The position numbers and the translations under genes are program-made. Below, in pieces: positions 15,477 through 25,829 of a DNA stretch of 40,082 nt. The DNA is from Crocinitomicaceae bacterium (GTDB lineage: Bacteria > Bacteroidota > Bacteroidia > Flavobacteriales_D > Crocinitomicaceae): contig JAHEIL010000018.1 in assembly GCA_024639405.1 (NCBI GenBank), positions 1 through 40,082 on the forward strand. Direction: 5' to 3'. How positions within the stretch are numbered: position 1 is the stretch's first letter; each line of letters opens with the position of its first letter. Below the pieces are notes generated by a model. The model did not search any database, was not told the DNA's origin, and saw only the letters and a list, made by a program, of their open reading frames with translations.

Positions 15477-18400
15477 TTACATATTTCTTCGGTATTGACC
15501 ACCCACTTCAAACAAGGCTTCTGTAATTTGACCTAATGATGAATACTTACATGTTTCCATCAATTGTTCAAACATATTTTGATTGCTAATCGCTGCATTT
15601 TGAACTTTTTCAATGCCATTTTTAGCAATTTCAGCATTTCCTTTTTGCAAGTTTTCCAACATGGTAATTTGGTATGCTTTTTCTTCTTCTGTAGCTCGAA
15701 TTACTTCTTTCGGTAGTACAGTTGGAGAACCTTTCGAACTCAAGAATGTATTCACACCAATAATTGGGAATTCACCTGTGTGCTTCAACATTTCATAATA
15801 CAACGATTCTTCTTGAATTTTAGAACGTTGGTACATAGTTTCCATTGCACCTAAAACTCCACCACGTTCCGTAATGCGATCAAACTCCAACAAAACAGCT
15901 TCTTCTACTAAATCAGTTAATTCTTCAATAATAAAAGACCCTTGCAATGGATTTTCATTTTTAGCCAATCCCAATTCACGGTTAATGATTAATTGAATGG
16001 CCATTGCACGACGAACAGATTCTTCTGTTGGTGTAGTAATCGCTTCGTCATAAGCGTTGGTATGTAATGAATTACAATTGTCATAAATCGCATACAATGC
16101 TTGTAAAGTTGTACGTATATCGTTGAAATCAATTTCTTGGGCATGTAACGAACGTCCAGATGTTTGAATGTGGTATTTCAACATTTGCGCACGCGCATTT
16201 GCTCCGTATTTACGTGCAAGTGCTTTCGCCCAAATTCTTCTTGAAACACGACCAATTACAGCATATTCAGGATCAATTCCATTGGAGAAGAAGAAAGATA
16301 AATTTGGACCAAAATCATTGATACTCATACCACGACTCATGTAATATTCTACATACGTAAAGCCATTTGCTAATGTAAATGCCAATTGAGTAATTGGATT
16401 CGCACCTGCTTCTGCTATGTGATAACCTGAAATCGATACTGAATAGAAGTTGCGCACTCCATTCTGAATGAAATACTGTTGCACATCCCCCATTAAACGT
16501 AATGCAAATTCAGTTGAGAAAATACACGTATTCTGTGCTTGATCTTCTTTTAAAATATCTGCTTGTACTGTTCCACGAACTTGCGTTAACGTTTCAGCTT
16601 TGATGGTTGAATAAATTTCAGCAGGTAACACTTGGTCACCTGTAACTCCCAACAACATCAAGCCTAAGCCATTATTCCCTTCTGGTAATTCGCCTTGATA
16701 ACTTGGTCGAACGGTTCCTTTTTCTTTGTAAATCGCAGCGATTTTTGCTTCAACTTCCGCCTCCAAACCATTAGCAACAATGTATTTCTCACAATTTTGA
16801 TCAATGGCAGCATTCATGAAGAATCCCAACAACATCGGTGCTGGACCATTAATCGTCATTGAAACTGAAGTCATTGGATGCGATAAATCGAAACCAGAAT
16901 ACAATTTCTTAGCATCGTCTAAACAACAAATTGAAACACCTGAGTTTCCGATTTTACCATAAATATCAGGGCGAATGGCAGGATCATTTCCGTATAAAGT
17001 CACTGAATCAAACGCTGTTGACAAACGTTTTGCAGGCATTCCTAATGATACGTAATGAAAACGCTTGTTGGTTCTTTCAGGACCACCTTCACCTGCAAAC
17101 ATACGTGTTGGATCTTCGCCTTCTCGTTTGAATGGGAATAATCCAGCTGTGTAAGGAAATTCTCCAGGAACATTTTCCTGCAAAGACCATCGTAAAATAT
17201 CACCCCAACCGTTGTATTTTGGCATGGATATTTTTGGAATTTGTAAATGAGAAAGTGATTCTGTGTGTGTATCTAATTTTAATATTTTATCGCGTACTTT
17301 AAATTCAAACGTAGGATTTTTATACGTTGCTTTTTTGTCCGACCATTTCTGTAAAATGTCCCAATTTTTAGGGTCAAAATTCAATTTTTCGGTTTCAAAT
17401 GCTTCTGCTAATGCTTTAACCAAACGATCTTTATCCTCCATCGAAGATTGACGAATCGTTTCCATAGAAGAATGTAAACCTTGTAATTTATCTGCAACCA
17501 ACACTTGATCATTCACCCATTTATCATACGATCGGTTATTTTCAGAAATCTCAGATAAATATCGTGTTCTATCTGGAGGAATTACAAAAATTTTCTCCGA
17601 CATTTCTTTGGTGATTTCAAACGTTGACTTCAAATCTGCACCAGAAATTTCTACGACTTTGTCCATGATTACTTTGTACAACGAGTTCATTCCTGGATCG
17701 TTGAACTGAGAAGCAATTGTTCCATAAACAGGCATAGCATCCACATCTGCTTCCCATAAATTGTGGTTGCGTTGGTATTGTTTGCGCACATCTCTCAATG
17801 CATCTAAAGCACCACGTTTATCGAATTTATTCAATGCAATGACATCTGCAAAATCCAACATGTCAATTTTTTCCAATTGCGTTGCTGCGCCATATTCTGG
17901 AGTCATCACGTACAACGACATGTCAGAATGCTCTAAAATCTCGGTATCCGATTGACCAATTCCAGATGTTTCCAAAATAATCAAATCGTATTCAGCAGCT
18001 TTCAAAACCGTAATTGCTTCCGCCACATGTTTTGACAAGGCTAAATTTGATTGACGTGTAGCCAACGAACGCATGTAAACACGGTCACTCTTGATGGAGT
18101 TCATACGAATTCGGTCACCCAGTAAAGCGCCACCTGTTTTACGTTTAGATGGATCAACAGAAACAACAGCAATTTGTTTTGTCGGGAAATCAATTAAAAA
18201 ACGACGCACTAACTCATCGACCAGAGAAGATTTTCCAGCACCACCTGTACCAGTGATTCCTAAAACTGGAACATTGACATTTTTAGCCAAATCAGCAACT
18301 TGCGCTAAAACAGCTTTCGATTCTTCTGGATAATTCTCTGCAGCAGAAATAATATGGGCAATTGCAGGAACAAATTTCTCTTTTATTTTTAGGACATCTT

Positions 18401-18857
18401 GCTCCACATTTTGTCCAACAGGAAAATCTGATTTTTGAACCAAATCATTGATCATTCCTTGCAATCCCATGGCACGACCATCATCTGGATGATAAATACG
18501 TGTTATTCCATATGCTTGTAATTCTTCAATTTCTGAGGGTAAAATAGTTCCACCACCTCCACCAAAAATTTTGATGTGCGGCGCGCCTTTTTCTTTCAAT
18601 AAATCATACATGAATTTAAAATACTCTGTATGACCTCCTTGGTAAGAAGTCATTGCAATTGCTTGTGCATCCTCTTGAATGGCACAATTCACTACTTCTT
18701 CAACGGAACGATCGTGACCTAAGTGAATTACTTCACAACCCGTTGCTTGAATGATGCGTCGCATGATATTGATTGCTGCATCGTGACCATCGAATAACGA
18801 AGCTGCTGTGACAATTCTAATTTTATTGATTGGCTTGTAAGGCGCTACTATTTCCAT
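15477..18857 (-). CDS. icmF: Fused acyl-CoA mutase with G-protein chaperone (IcmF type)
   Basis: A 1126-residue coenzyme-B12 enzyme of IcmF architecture: B12-binding domain (about 10-140) with DGHDAA, His25 being the lower cobalt ligand; MeaB-like GTPase (about 195-420) with P-loop GTGGAGKS (203-210), [10 protein letters not shown] and NKFD (343-346); linker; then the mutase barrel (about 560-1126) with [19 protein letters not shown] and [14 protein letters not shown]. It moves the CoA-carboxyl group between carbon atoms, typically isobutyryl-CoA to n-butyryl-CoA; the GTPase guards cofactor loading. The exact substrate (isobutyryl-, pivalyl-, isovaleryl-CoA) cannot be fixed here. The domain order separates it from plain methylmalonyl-CoA mutase. 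First gene of a four-gene run. Spacer 18858-18954 shows no clear promoter. Confidence 0.93.
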   Translation of the reverse strand: MEIVAPYKPINKIRIVTAASLFDGHDAAINIMRRIIQATGCEVIHLGHDRSVEEVVNCAIQEDAQAIAMTSYQGGHTEYFKFMYDLLKEKGAPHIKIFGGGGGTILPSEIEELQAYGITRIYHPDDGRAMGLQGMINDLVQKSDFPVGQNVEQDVLKIKEKFVPAIAHIISAAENYPEESKAVLAQVADLAKNVNVPVLGITGTGGAGKSSLVDELVRRFLIDFPTKQIAVVSVDPSKRKTGGALLGDRIRMNSIKSDRVYMRSLATRQSNLALSKHVAEAITVLKAAEYDLIILETSGIGQSDTEILEHSDMSLYVMTPEYGAATQLEKIDMLDFADVIALNKFDKRGALDALRDVRKQYQRNHNLWEADVDAMPVYGTIASQFNDPGMNSLYKVIMDKVVEISGADLKSTFEITKEMSEKIFVIPPDRTRYLSEISENNRSYDKWVNDQVLVADKLQGLHSSMETIRQSSMEDKDRLVKALAEAFETEKLNFDPKNWDILQKWSDKKATYKNPTFEFKVRDKILKLDTHTESLSHLQIPKISMPKYNGWGDILRWSLQENVPGEFPYTAGLFPFKREGEDPTRMFAGEGGPERTNKRFHYVSLGMPAKRLSTAFDSVTLYGNDPAIRPDIYGKIGNSGVSICCLDDAKKLYSGFDLSHPMTSVSMTINGPAPMLLGFFMNAAIDQNCEKYIVANGLEAEVEAKIAAIYKEKGTVRPSYQGELPEGNNGLGLMLLGVTGDQVLPAEIYSTIKAETLTQVRGTVQADILKEDQAQNTCIFSTEFALRLMGDVQQYFIQNGVRNFYSVSISGYHIAEAGANPITQLAFTLANGFTYVEYYMSRGMSINDFGPNLSFFFSNGIDPEYAVIGRVSRRIWAKALARKYGANARAQMLKYHIQTSGRSLHAQEIDFNDIRTTLQALYAIYDNCNSLHTNAYDEAITTPTEESVRRAMAIQLIINRELGLAKNENPLQGSFIIEELTDLVEEAVLLEFDRITERGGVLGAMETMYQRSKIQEESLYYEMLKHTGEFPIIGVNTFLSSKGSPTVLPKEVIRATEEEKAYQITMLENLQKGNAEIAKNGIEKVQNAAISNQNMFEQLMETCKYSSLGQITEALFEVGGQYRRNM

Positions 18858-18954
18858 AAACTTTTTTGTTCATTTATTTGCGGGGTAAAAATACAAAAAA
18901 TAGCCGTTAAAGAAAGCTTTTGGGAAGAAAGTTGGTGAGGAAAATTTACTGCAT

Positions 18955-21585
18955 TTAAAACCTCACAATCATCTTCAAATTGAAGCGACGTTGGGTTAAG
19001 TAGTTCGGGATCGAATAGTATTTTCCTTCCACATCTTGAATCCATTGTTTGGAAAGGATGTTGTTGATGCCCATTAAATTCAAGACTTCAAATGACAAAA
19101 TAGCATCGGTAAAGTTTTTAGAAAAGAAATTCTTCTTCGATTTTTTCTCATATAAGAAATCGTAGGAAAAACCAATGTCTACTCTAAAATAAGAACTCAT
19201 GCGCAAGGTGTCTTTGTAGCGACTTGCATCTGGTGGACCATACGGCAAAGGTGTTCCATATTGCAAGCCCATTTGAACAGAAAAACTTTCAAAGCCTGGC
19301 ATGCGGTCTTGCACCAAAGCACCAAAATTCAAGAATTGATCGGTTGGTCGAGGAATGTAACCTGGAAAAATAGTTGCGCTATCAACAACAGTTTGATCTT
19401 CTGAGTAACCGAAAATTATTTTTTCTCCTGCAGCATTGTAATATTCTTTGTAGGAATCATTCAAAATATCTTCTTTCGTAGACATAATTCCAACTTTGAA
19501 AAATGATTCGATTCCTTCTATAAATTGTCCGTGCACATTCAAATCTACTCCATACGCGTATGCAACTGCATTGTTATCTGCATAATAGCGCGTTCTAACA
19601 TTTTCGATTTCGTACGGATTCACATCCCACAGGTATTTGTAATAGGCTTCAGCGGTAAATTTAAACGGTACTTCTCTGTTCCACATGTTAAAAAACAAAT
19701 CAGAACCAGCAACAATATGAAACGATTTTTGCGCTTTTACATTTAAGTTTAATTGTCCGTCAAAAGTTCTAAATTCTCTGTAAAATGGTGGCTGGTAATA
19801 CAATCCTGTTGCCAAACGAAAAGCAACGTCTCTTCTTCGCACTTGCCCATTTCGCACCATATACAAACGTGGCATAAACGTTACAGAAATTCTTGGAGTG
19901 ACAAAAAGTTCTTGGTTCGCTGATGTATACCCAACACGCGACCCAATGTTTAATGCCCATTTCGAATTGGATTCGCGAATGGTATCAGAGAAATTTTTCA
20001 CAACGCGTTTCCCGTCAATTTTAAATTTTTTGGAAGCAAAAGCAACAAAATCACGTTTCGTTTTGGACCATGCAAAATTACCTTGTAAAAAACCAGTCAA
20101 ACGATTCGATTCTAACGCTAATTTTCCTTTAATTGTTTCCAATAATTCAACTTGGTTCGGAGAAGCTTGTGGCAATGAATATCCAGCAGAATCAATCATT
20201 TTCCATTCACTCAATTTATCATTAAAGACATCGTGTTGGTAATTAACACCCCAATTCAATGCGTGGTTGCGGTAATTGATTCGATCGCTGTCAATGTATT
20301 TGTTTTTAATCACAAATTGTCCATTGTGATAAACGTTCACAATTGTAGCAGTTAATTGGTTACGCGCATGGTTCAAAAAAGTTCCAATCCCTAAAACAGC
20401 AATTGAATCGCCATAATTTTCTTTGGAAGGATCAGTTTCTAATTGGTTGATATAATATTGACCTTGTATGTCAAACGCTTCTCTTTCATTGGTATTGAAC
20501 AAAGTTGTGTAAAGGTCTAATTTCGTGCGTTTGTTGACGCGCCATTTGAAGGCAGTTCCTCCCATCATGGTTTGAAAACGGGTCAATTCTTGTCCATCGA
20601 AATAAATTTTAAAGCGGTATGCCTCATTCGCTGTTCCGAAATCGGTTTCTTGTGTTTGAGGAGAAAATTGATAGGTGTTACTGGAGAAATGTCCAATTAC
20701 AGACCATGATAAATTTTCAGTTAATTCATAATTTGTCAAAAATTGCGCATCCCAAAAGACAGGATTGTAACCACCTTGTGCGGGCAAAGAATTTAAAAAA
20801 TAACCATTTGAACGGTACCTTGCTCCTACTAAATAATTGAACCGAGAAGATACTTTTTGTTCAGCATGCGCTTCAATTCCCAACATCGAAGCCATAGCGG
20901 AACCTCTAAAAACCGAAGGTGTTTTGTATTCTATGTCCAAAACAGAACTTAATTTATCGCCGTATTGTGCATCAAAACCTCCTGCAGAGAAGCGAATGGA
21001 TTTTACCAACGCAGAATTGATGAAACTCATTCCTTCTTGCTGCCCACTTCGGGTTAGAAAGGGTCGGTAAATCGAAAACCCATTGACATAAACTAAATTC
21101 TCATCGTAGCTTCCACCTCTCACATTGTAATTACTCGTTAATTCATTGTTGGAAGATGCAGCCGTTGTATACACCAACGATCGTTCTACACTTGCATTGG
21201 GTAATTTTTGCAAATCGTAATACGGCAATTTTGGAATTTCAAAAGGATCAGAAAGTGCAGCCTTAACATTTACTTCTTGTTGAATTATAAACGGGAATTT
21301 GATTGTTCCAACAGAAAAAGTGGTTTGATTGGGTATGTAAAATACTCTTACTTCAACGATGTCTCCGGATTGAAAACTCACGTTCAAACTATCATTCGCA
21401 CGAGCATTGAATTCAAATTCACCTTTTTCATTGCTAAAAATTGCTTGGTTTATTGAATTATCTGGTTGTATTTTTACTAAGTCAAGTGCTGTACCTTTTT
21501 TGTCAACACAACGACCTGAAACACGCACTTGTTGCGCAAGCAGCTGAAACGAAGACAATAAAAACAAAACAACTAGTAAACGCAT
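18955..21585 (-). CDS. TonB-dependent outer-membrane receptor with N-terminal carboxypeptidase-regulatory-like domain
   Basis: An 876-residue outer-membrane beta-barrel transporter powered by TonB. Signal peptide 1-18 (MRLLVVLFLLSSFQLLAQ). Residues about 20-100 form a CarbopepD_reg-like beta domain (VSGRCVDKKGTALDLVKI), residues about 115-225 the plug (YNVRGGSYDENLVYVNG, GGFDAQYGDKLSSVLDI), and the rest is a barrel rich in aromatic strands that ends in Phe (KMIVRF). The ligand is unknown: there is no SusD partner, siderophore gene or metal regulator beside it. The upstream gene is bshC, 82 bases away, same strand. That spacer contains a TAAGTTTG (-7-like) at 21632-21639 without a -33. Confidence 0.93.
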   Translation of the reverse strand: MRLLVVLFLLSSFQLLAQQVRVSGRCVDKKGTALDLVKIQPDNSINQAIFSNEKGEFEFNARANDSLNVSFQSGDIVEVRVFYIPNQTTFSVGTIKFPFIIQQEVNVKAALSDPFEIPKLPYYDLQKLPNASVERSLVYTTAASSNNELTSNYNVRGGSYDENLVYVNGFSIYRPFLTRSGQQEGMSFINSALVKSIRFSAGGFDAQYGDKLSSVLDIEYKTPSVFRGSAMASMLGIEAHAEQKVSSRFNYLVGARYRSNGYFLNSLPAQGGYNPVFWDAQFLTNYELTENLSWSVIGHFSSNTYQFSPQTQETDFGTANEAYRFKIYFDGQELTRFQTMMGGTAFKWRVNKRTKLDLYTTLFNTNEREAFDIQGQYYINQLETDPSKENYGDSIAVLGIGTFLNHARNQLTATIVNVYHNGQFVIKNKYIDSDRINYRNHALNWGVNYQHDVFNDKLSEWKMIDSAGYSLPQASPNQVELLETIKGKLALESNRLTGFLQGNFAWSKTKRDFVAFASKKFKIDGKRVVKNFSDTIRESNSKWALNIGSRVGYTSANQELFVTPRISVTFMPRLYMVRNGQVRRRDVAFRLATGLYYQPPFYREFRTFDGQLNLNVKAQKSFHIVAGSDLFFNMWNREVPFKFTAEAYYKYLWDVNPYEIENVRTRYYADNNAVAYAYGVDLNVHGQFIEGIESFFKVGIMSTKEDILNDSYKEYYNAAGEKIIFGYSEDQTVVDSATIFPGYIPRPTDQFLNFGALVQDRMPGFESFSVQMGLQYGTPLPYGPPDASRYKDTLRMSSYFRVDIGFSYDFLYEKKSKKNFFSKNFTDAILSFEVLNLMGINNILSKQWIQDVEGKYYSIPNYLTQRRFNLKMIVRF

Positions 21586-21667
21586 AAATAAAAATCTAGC
21601 CTACAAACGGCATTTTTAGTAAAATAGTGTACAAACTTACATTATATTTTAGGATTGAAAAAGTTGC

Positions 21668-23263
21668 TTATTTCTCAATTGCTCTTAGAACTACAAAATC
21701 TGGATCGAATGGATCGATTGCTTTGTAAAAACCATTTATAATTTCTGCTACTTTTCCGGTATTACACAATTGAAATAAATTCAAAGAACGTTCTTGCATT
21801 CCATTAGATGGAAACAATTTTTCATTGACTTGTTCAATTGTTTTTAAGGCTGTCTCATGGCGTTGCTTCACGGTTTTAACAACTTTCTCTTGAATTGATA
21901 CTATTTGTTTCTCCAATTTCACAAGTTCAGCTTGGGCATATTTTTCCAAGTTAAAATCTGCAGTTACTACTTTATCAACTATTGTTGTTTTGAGTACATT
22001 CAATTGTTCCTCAATACTTAAAAAATCAACCTCTTCCGAAGCAAATTCTTTCAAATATGCTTTTTTAACGGTGGCAACATCTTCAAATAATTGAGTCAAG
22101 TTCATCGATACTTTATCCATTTTTTTTGCTGTTATCGGATCGATATATAGCAAAGAAGAACGCACTTGAATCAATGGATACAGTTCATTAGCTGCATCAA
22201 AAACACCTTTCAATTGCAACCAATACGCCATTTCCCCCACTCCTCCAACATAACACAAATTCGGTAAAATAGTTTCTTGGTACAAAGGTCGAAGTATCAC
22301 ATTGGGTGAAAAACGTTCTGGAAAATCTGATAATTCAGCAAGTATTGTTTCCAATGAAAGCGTACCTTTTCCTTCCACAAAAAAGCCATCTTCAACGTGT
22401 AAAATACGCTCTCTGGATTGTTCTTGTAAATAAAATAAGTTGATTTCGCGTGCATTCACTTGCAATTTATACCCTTCTTTCTGCAGTAATGCATTGGTCT
22501 TTTGAACAGCGTGAAAAGAAAATTGATGTTCCAACTCTTTATGCATTGTCGCAACAAATTCAGATTTCAACGCGCTTTGATCGCCATCTACAATTACTAA
22601 TCCGTATTTCTGAAATAAAGCATTAACAAATGAAAAAGTTGCTTCTGCCAAATTTTCTCCAGTATAAGCATCCATCAAAACATTAATCTCATTTTCTGTA
22701 TGTGATGAAAACAATTCTTTAACAGTATTTTTAACCGCTTCAAAATCAGTTAATTCAAAACGTCCAACCGGACCTTTTTGAGTTGAATCCCAAGTGATTG
22801 TCTGATTGAATAATTGAATGGATTGAATTTCCTCAAAATCGTGGTCTTCCGAAGCCATCCAAAAAACGGGAACAAATTTATTTTCAGGGAATTCAAGGGC
22901 TAACTCTTCTGCTAAACGAATAACATGTAGAATTTTATAAATAAAATAAATTGGCCCTGTAAACAAAGACAATTGATGTCCAGTAGTGATTGTAAAGGTA
23001 GTTGACTCTTTCAGCGCTTCAATGTTCGCTTTCACCTTATCCGTTGTAGTGATTTTAGCATAATTATCAGATAAAGTAGCTGCCAATACCGCTCGTTTAT
23101 CATCACTGAAGTGTTGTTTTTTTGAAGCAATTTGTTGTTCAAAATTAGCTTTTGAAAACACGCGATTGATAAAGGGAAGTAATCGCTCTTGCTGACACGC
23201 TAAGTTCAATTGTTGATCTGTAAACAAGCCCGTATCTTGACGCTTAAAAGTGAATTTTTGCAT
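21668..23263 (-). CDS. bshC: Bacillithiol biosynthesis cysteine-adding enzyme BshC
   Basis: A 531-residue enzyme of the BshC family, which is assigned the final step of bacillithiol synthesis, adding cysteine to GlcN-malate. Signature segments: TGHQLSLFTGPIYFIYK (94-110), FVPVFWMASEDHDFEEI (about 133-149), a central catalytic-fold region with VILRPLYQETILPNLCYVGG, and a C-terminal coiled coil (about 420-490). ATG at 23261-23263 is chosen; the frame stays open to 23305, but the extra 14 residues are unlike family N-termini, which start close to the 'TFKRQDTGLF' segment. Cytosolic. BshA and BshB are not in the window. Confidence 0.92.
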   Translation of the reverse strand: MQKFTFKRQDTGLFTDQQLNLACQQERLLPFINRVFSKANFEQQIASKKQHFSDDKRAVLAATLSDNYAKITTTDKVKANIEALKESTTFTITTGHQLSLFTGPIYFIYKILHVIRLAEELALEFPENKFVPVFWMASEDHDFEEIQSIQLFNQTITWDSTQKGPVGRFELTDFEAVKNTVKELFSSHTENEINVLMDAYTGENLAEATFSFVNALFQKYGLVIVDGDQSALKSEFVATMHKELEHQFSFHAVQKTNALLQKEGYKLQVNAREINLFYLQEQSRERILHVEDGFFVEGKGTLSLETILAELSDFPERFSPNVILRPLYQETILPNLCYVGGVGEMAYWLQLKGVFDAANELYPLIQVRSSLLYIDPITAKKMDKVSMNLTQLFEDVATVKKAYLKEFASEEVDFLSIEEQLNVLKTTIVDKVVTADFNLEKYAQAELVKLEKQIVSIQEKVVKTVKQRHETALKTIEQVNEKLFPSNGMQERSLNLFQLCNTGKVAEIINGFYKAIDPFDPDFVVLRAIEK

Positions 23264-23374
23264 GGACAAATTTAAGGAAAAATGGTTGAAATAGTTTGAT
23301 TTCATTTCATTTAAAAGCTAAATTTTGAATTTTAAGAAAAATGTCAAATATTTGTATAACAAAAACTTAACAAG

Positions 23375-23947
23375 ATGATTGATTCTATTTTAAAATTCAA
23401 ATACATCCTTTTGATTGTTTCAAACTTATTATTAGTTAGTTGTAAGAAAACAATCAATTGCCCAGGTTTTCCTGAAGGATTAAAAAACTATCTTCCGGAG
23501 ACTTCACTTTTAAAGTTTACGAATACTTCCAATGATACACTCGAAATTGCTATTAACAGTAAATTCATTACTCTTCCGAGAACTGTATCTAACAACCCAC
23601 TTAGTGAAGGAGGAACAGGAGCAGATCCTGTTTGTATTGAGGAACTTACTTATAACAATGATAGTTATAATAATACACAAGAATTAGTGTTTTATTTCAA
23701 TATTTCATTAAGTAGTTATGGAGCAACTTTGCGTTTAAACCTTCAAGAACCATTAGTTTCAACCAGTACATTTGATGTTGAAACATCAAATACTCCATCT
23801 TCACTTGGTACAAGTAACATTTTTGGCGATACATTAAATTTGAATTGCACATTTGGCCGTTTCAGTTTTGCACAAATAATTTATGGCCAAGGTATTGTAA
23901 AATTATATGATGTTGCCAACAATTGTGAATGGACAAGGGTTTTTTAG
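23375..23947 (+). CDS. Putative lipoprotein of unknown function
   Basis: A 190-residue protein whose N-terminus (KYILLIVSNLLLVSC) is a lipoprotein signal with Cys23 as lipidation site. The mature part is Ser/Thr/Asn-rich, mainly beta-strand in character, with further cysteines (in NCPGF, PVCIEE, LNCTF, NNCEW) that could form disulfides in the periplasm. I do not recognise the family. It is divergent from bshC and 55 bases upstream of the cyclophilin. Confidence 0.65.
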   Translation: MIDSILKFKYILLIVSNLLLVSCKKTINCPGFPEGLKNYLPETSLLKFTNTSNDTLEIAINSKFITLPRTVSNNPLSEGGTGADPVCIEELTYNNDSYNNTQELVFYFNISLSSYGATLRLNLQEPLVSTSTFDVETSNTPSSLGTSNIFGDTLNLNCTFGRFSFAQIIYGQGIVKLYDVANNCEWTRVF

Positions 23948-23978
23948 TTATTTATAGAAAGTAACAAAATGAAAAAAC

Positions 23979-23986
23979 TATCTTTG
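23979..23986 (+). promoter_or_regulatory. Possible -7 element for the cyclophilin gene
   Basis: TATCTTTG fits TAnnTTTG and lies 16 bases before the start codon at 24003. No TTG is found at the usual distance upstream. Confidence 0.35.
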
Positions 23987-24002
23987 TGAAAAAATAAAAT
24001 AA

Positions 24003-24455
24003 ATGGAAGCAATTATTACAACAAACAAAGGAACAATGAAAGTTTCATTGTATACAGAAGACACACCTAAAACAGTTGCTAATTTTGTAAAATTAGCAAA
24101 AGATGGTTTTTACAATGGCTTGAAATTTCACCGTGTTTTGCCTGATTTCGTAATTCAAGGTGGATGTCCAAACTCACGTGATGGAGCAAATGGAATGCCA
24201 GGAACAGGTGGACCTGGATACAAAATCGATTGTGAAGTAACTGGTGGAAACCAATACCACGATCGTGGTGTTTTATCAATGGCACATGCAGGAAGAAATA
24301 CTGGAGGATCTCAATTTTTCGTTTGTCACTCACGCAACAACACTGCACATTTAGATGGCAACCACACGTGTTTTGGAAAAGTAATCGAAGGCTTAGATGT
24401 AATTGATGCGATTCGTCAAGATGATTCAATCGATTCAATCGAAATCATTGATTAA
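24003..24455 (+). CDS. Cyclophilin-type peptidyl-prolyl cis-trans isomerase
   Basis: A 150-residue single-domain cyclophilin that speeds cis-trans isomerisation of X-Pro bonds. Signature: FHRVLPDFVIQGGCPN (with the catalytic Arg in FHR, about residue 41), MAHAGRNTGGSQFFVCHS, LDGNHTCFGKVIEG. There is no signal peptide, so cytosolic, as for PpiB-type enzymes. Compact length is usual for the bacterial/archaeal short form. A strong terminator lies 17 bases past its stop. Confidence 0.95.
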   Translation: MEAIITTNKGTMKVSLYTEDTPKTVANFVKLAKDGFYNGLKFHRVLPDFVIQGGCPNSRDGANGMPGTGGPGYKIDCEVTGGNQYHDRGVLSMAHAGRNTGGSQFFVCHSRNNTAHLDGNHTCFGKVIEGLDVIDAIRQDDSIDSIEIID

Positions 24456-24472
24456 TTAGCTGATATCTTTTT

Positions 24473-24500
24473 AAAAGCCTGTTTTTACAGGCTTTTTTTT
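24473..24500 (+). terminator. Rho-independent terminator after the cyclophilin gene
   Basis: AAAAGCCTG (24473-24481) pairs with CAGGCTTTT (24488-24496), with a 6-base loop and a T run to 24500. The rest of the convergent spacer (24501-24587) is AT-rich and holds nothing I can name. Confidence 0.9.
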
Positions 24501-24587
24501 GTTTTTTAAATTCGGATATTAAGATTTTTGGATTGAAAGACATATAGACATATTTTATGACATTAAAATCTCATCAACCAAAACTAT

Positions 24588-25823
24588 CTAAATCAAGTCA
24601 AAAATCAATTCTGAACAATGCTCTTCACTGAAATAAGTATTGGCTATTTCGAGTAATTCTGACGCTGTTAAGTTATCGATGCCGTTGTATATTTCTTCTA
24701 TTGTGTCAATTTGATTGAATAATAATAAACTTTTTCCAAGACCCAGCATTAAACCTGCATTGCTATCTAATCCTAAAGCTAAATGTCCTTTTAATTGTTC
24801 TTTCGCTCTGTTTAATTGCAAAGAACCCATTTTCTTCGTGCGTAGTAATTTCAGTTCTTTGTAAATTAATGCGATCGATTTATCGATGTATTTTTGATCC
24901 GTTCCTAAATAAACACTCCAAAAACCTGTATCTGCATACGATGTATAATTCGCCTCCACATTATAAGAATAGCCATATTTCTCTCGAATGGAAAGTGTTA
25001 AACGTGAATTCAACGCTGGTCCACCTAAAATATTGGTCAATAAAGTCATGCCTCTGCGCGCTTCATCTTTGTAACTAGGTGCAATTCCACCAACGATTCC
25101 ATGAACTTGATATGTAGCTTCTTTCGATCTGATTTTAAAAGGCTTCAACGATTCAAAGGAATCAATAGCTTGGATTAAAACGCCAGTCTTACAGGTTTTA
25201 AAATCTTCTTCAAGCATTTTCAATAAACGGTTAGCAGAAATATCTCCAACAAATGAAATCACCATGTTTTCTGCCGTAAAAAAACGACCTAAATAATCTA
25301 CTAAATTTGCTTGTGTAAAATTCTGTACGCGTTCTTTTGTTCCAAGTATATTATTCCCTAATGCGTGACCTTTAAAAAGATGCGCTTCGAAATCATCAAA
25401 TATTTTATCACTTGTACTGTCCAAGTAAGAATTAATTTCGTCCAAAATAATTTCTTTTTCCTTATTGATTTCTTTCAAAGGAAAATTGGAGTTTAAAGTA
25501 ATGTCTGCTAACAATTCTGAGGCACGTCGAATATGTTCTTTTGTAAAAGATGCATACACACAAATTTCCTCTTTTGTTGTAAATGCGTTTAATTCACCAC
25601 CAACAGAATCTAAGCGTGATAGCACATGATATGTTTTGCGTTTTTTAGTTCCTTTGAAAATACAATGTTCTAAAAAATGGGCTAAACCTTCTTCTCCTTC
25701 TTTTTCAAAACGAGAACCTCCTAAAACCGTGATTCCTAAATGCGCAACTTGAGATGGTGCATGCAGATAAACAACACGTATTCCGTTGGATAAAGTGAAA
25801 ATTTTTGGTTGTATTTCGTACAT
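24588..25823 (-). CDS. M16 family zinc metallopeptidase
   Basis: A 411-residue peptidase of the pitrilysin/processing-peptidase group. The inverted zinc motif HFLEH is at residues 49-53 and the distal glutamate is in ILDEIN near residue 129, so the active half is complete. The C-terminal half is the second M16 domain (EATYQVHGIVGGIAPSY, GGPALNSRLTLSIREKYGYSY). No signal peptide is seen, so probably cytosolic, similar to the YmxG-like subfamily; the substrate is unknown. It starts 6 bases after the pdxH stop and ends the DUF4494-pdxH-M16 run. Confidence 0.92.
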   Translation of the reverse strand: MYEIQPKIFTLSNGIRVVYLHAPSQVAHLGITVLGGSRFEKEGEEGLAHFLEHCIFKGTKKRKTYHVLSRLDSVGGELNAFTTKEEICVYASFTKEHIRRASELLADITLNSNFPLKEINKEKEIILDEINSYLDSTSDKIFDDFEAHLFKGHALGNNILGTKERVQNFTQANLVDYLGRFFTAENMVISFVGDISANRLLKMLEEDFKTCKTGVLIQAIDSFESLKPFKIRSKEATYQVHGIVGGIAPSYKDEARRGMTLLTNILGGPALNSRLTLSIREKYGYSYNVEANYTSYADTGFWSVYLGTDQKYIDKSIALIYKELKLLRTKKMGSLQLNRAKEQLKGHLALGLDSNAGLMLGLGKSLLLFNQIDTIEEIYNGIDNLTASELLEIANTYFSEEHCSELIFDLI

Positions 25824-25829
25824 AAAGAA

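Noticed and set aside
23267-23274. TAAATTTG on the minus strand as a promoter for bshC
   Set aside because: Only four bases before the chosen start codon and no -33 element.
24079-24438. 119-codon open frame on the minus strand
   Set aside because: Antisense to the cyclophilin gene; rich in His/Leu/Cys as expected of a shadow frame.
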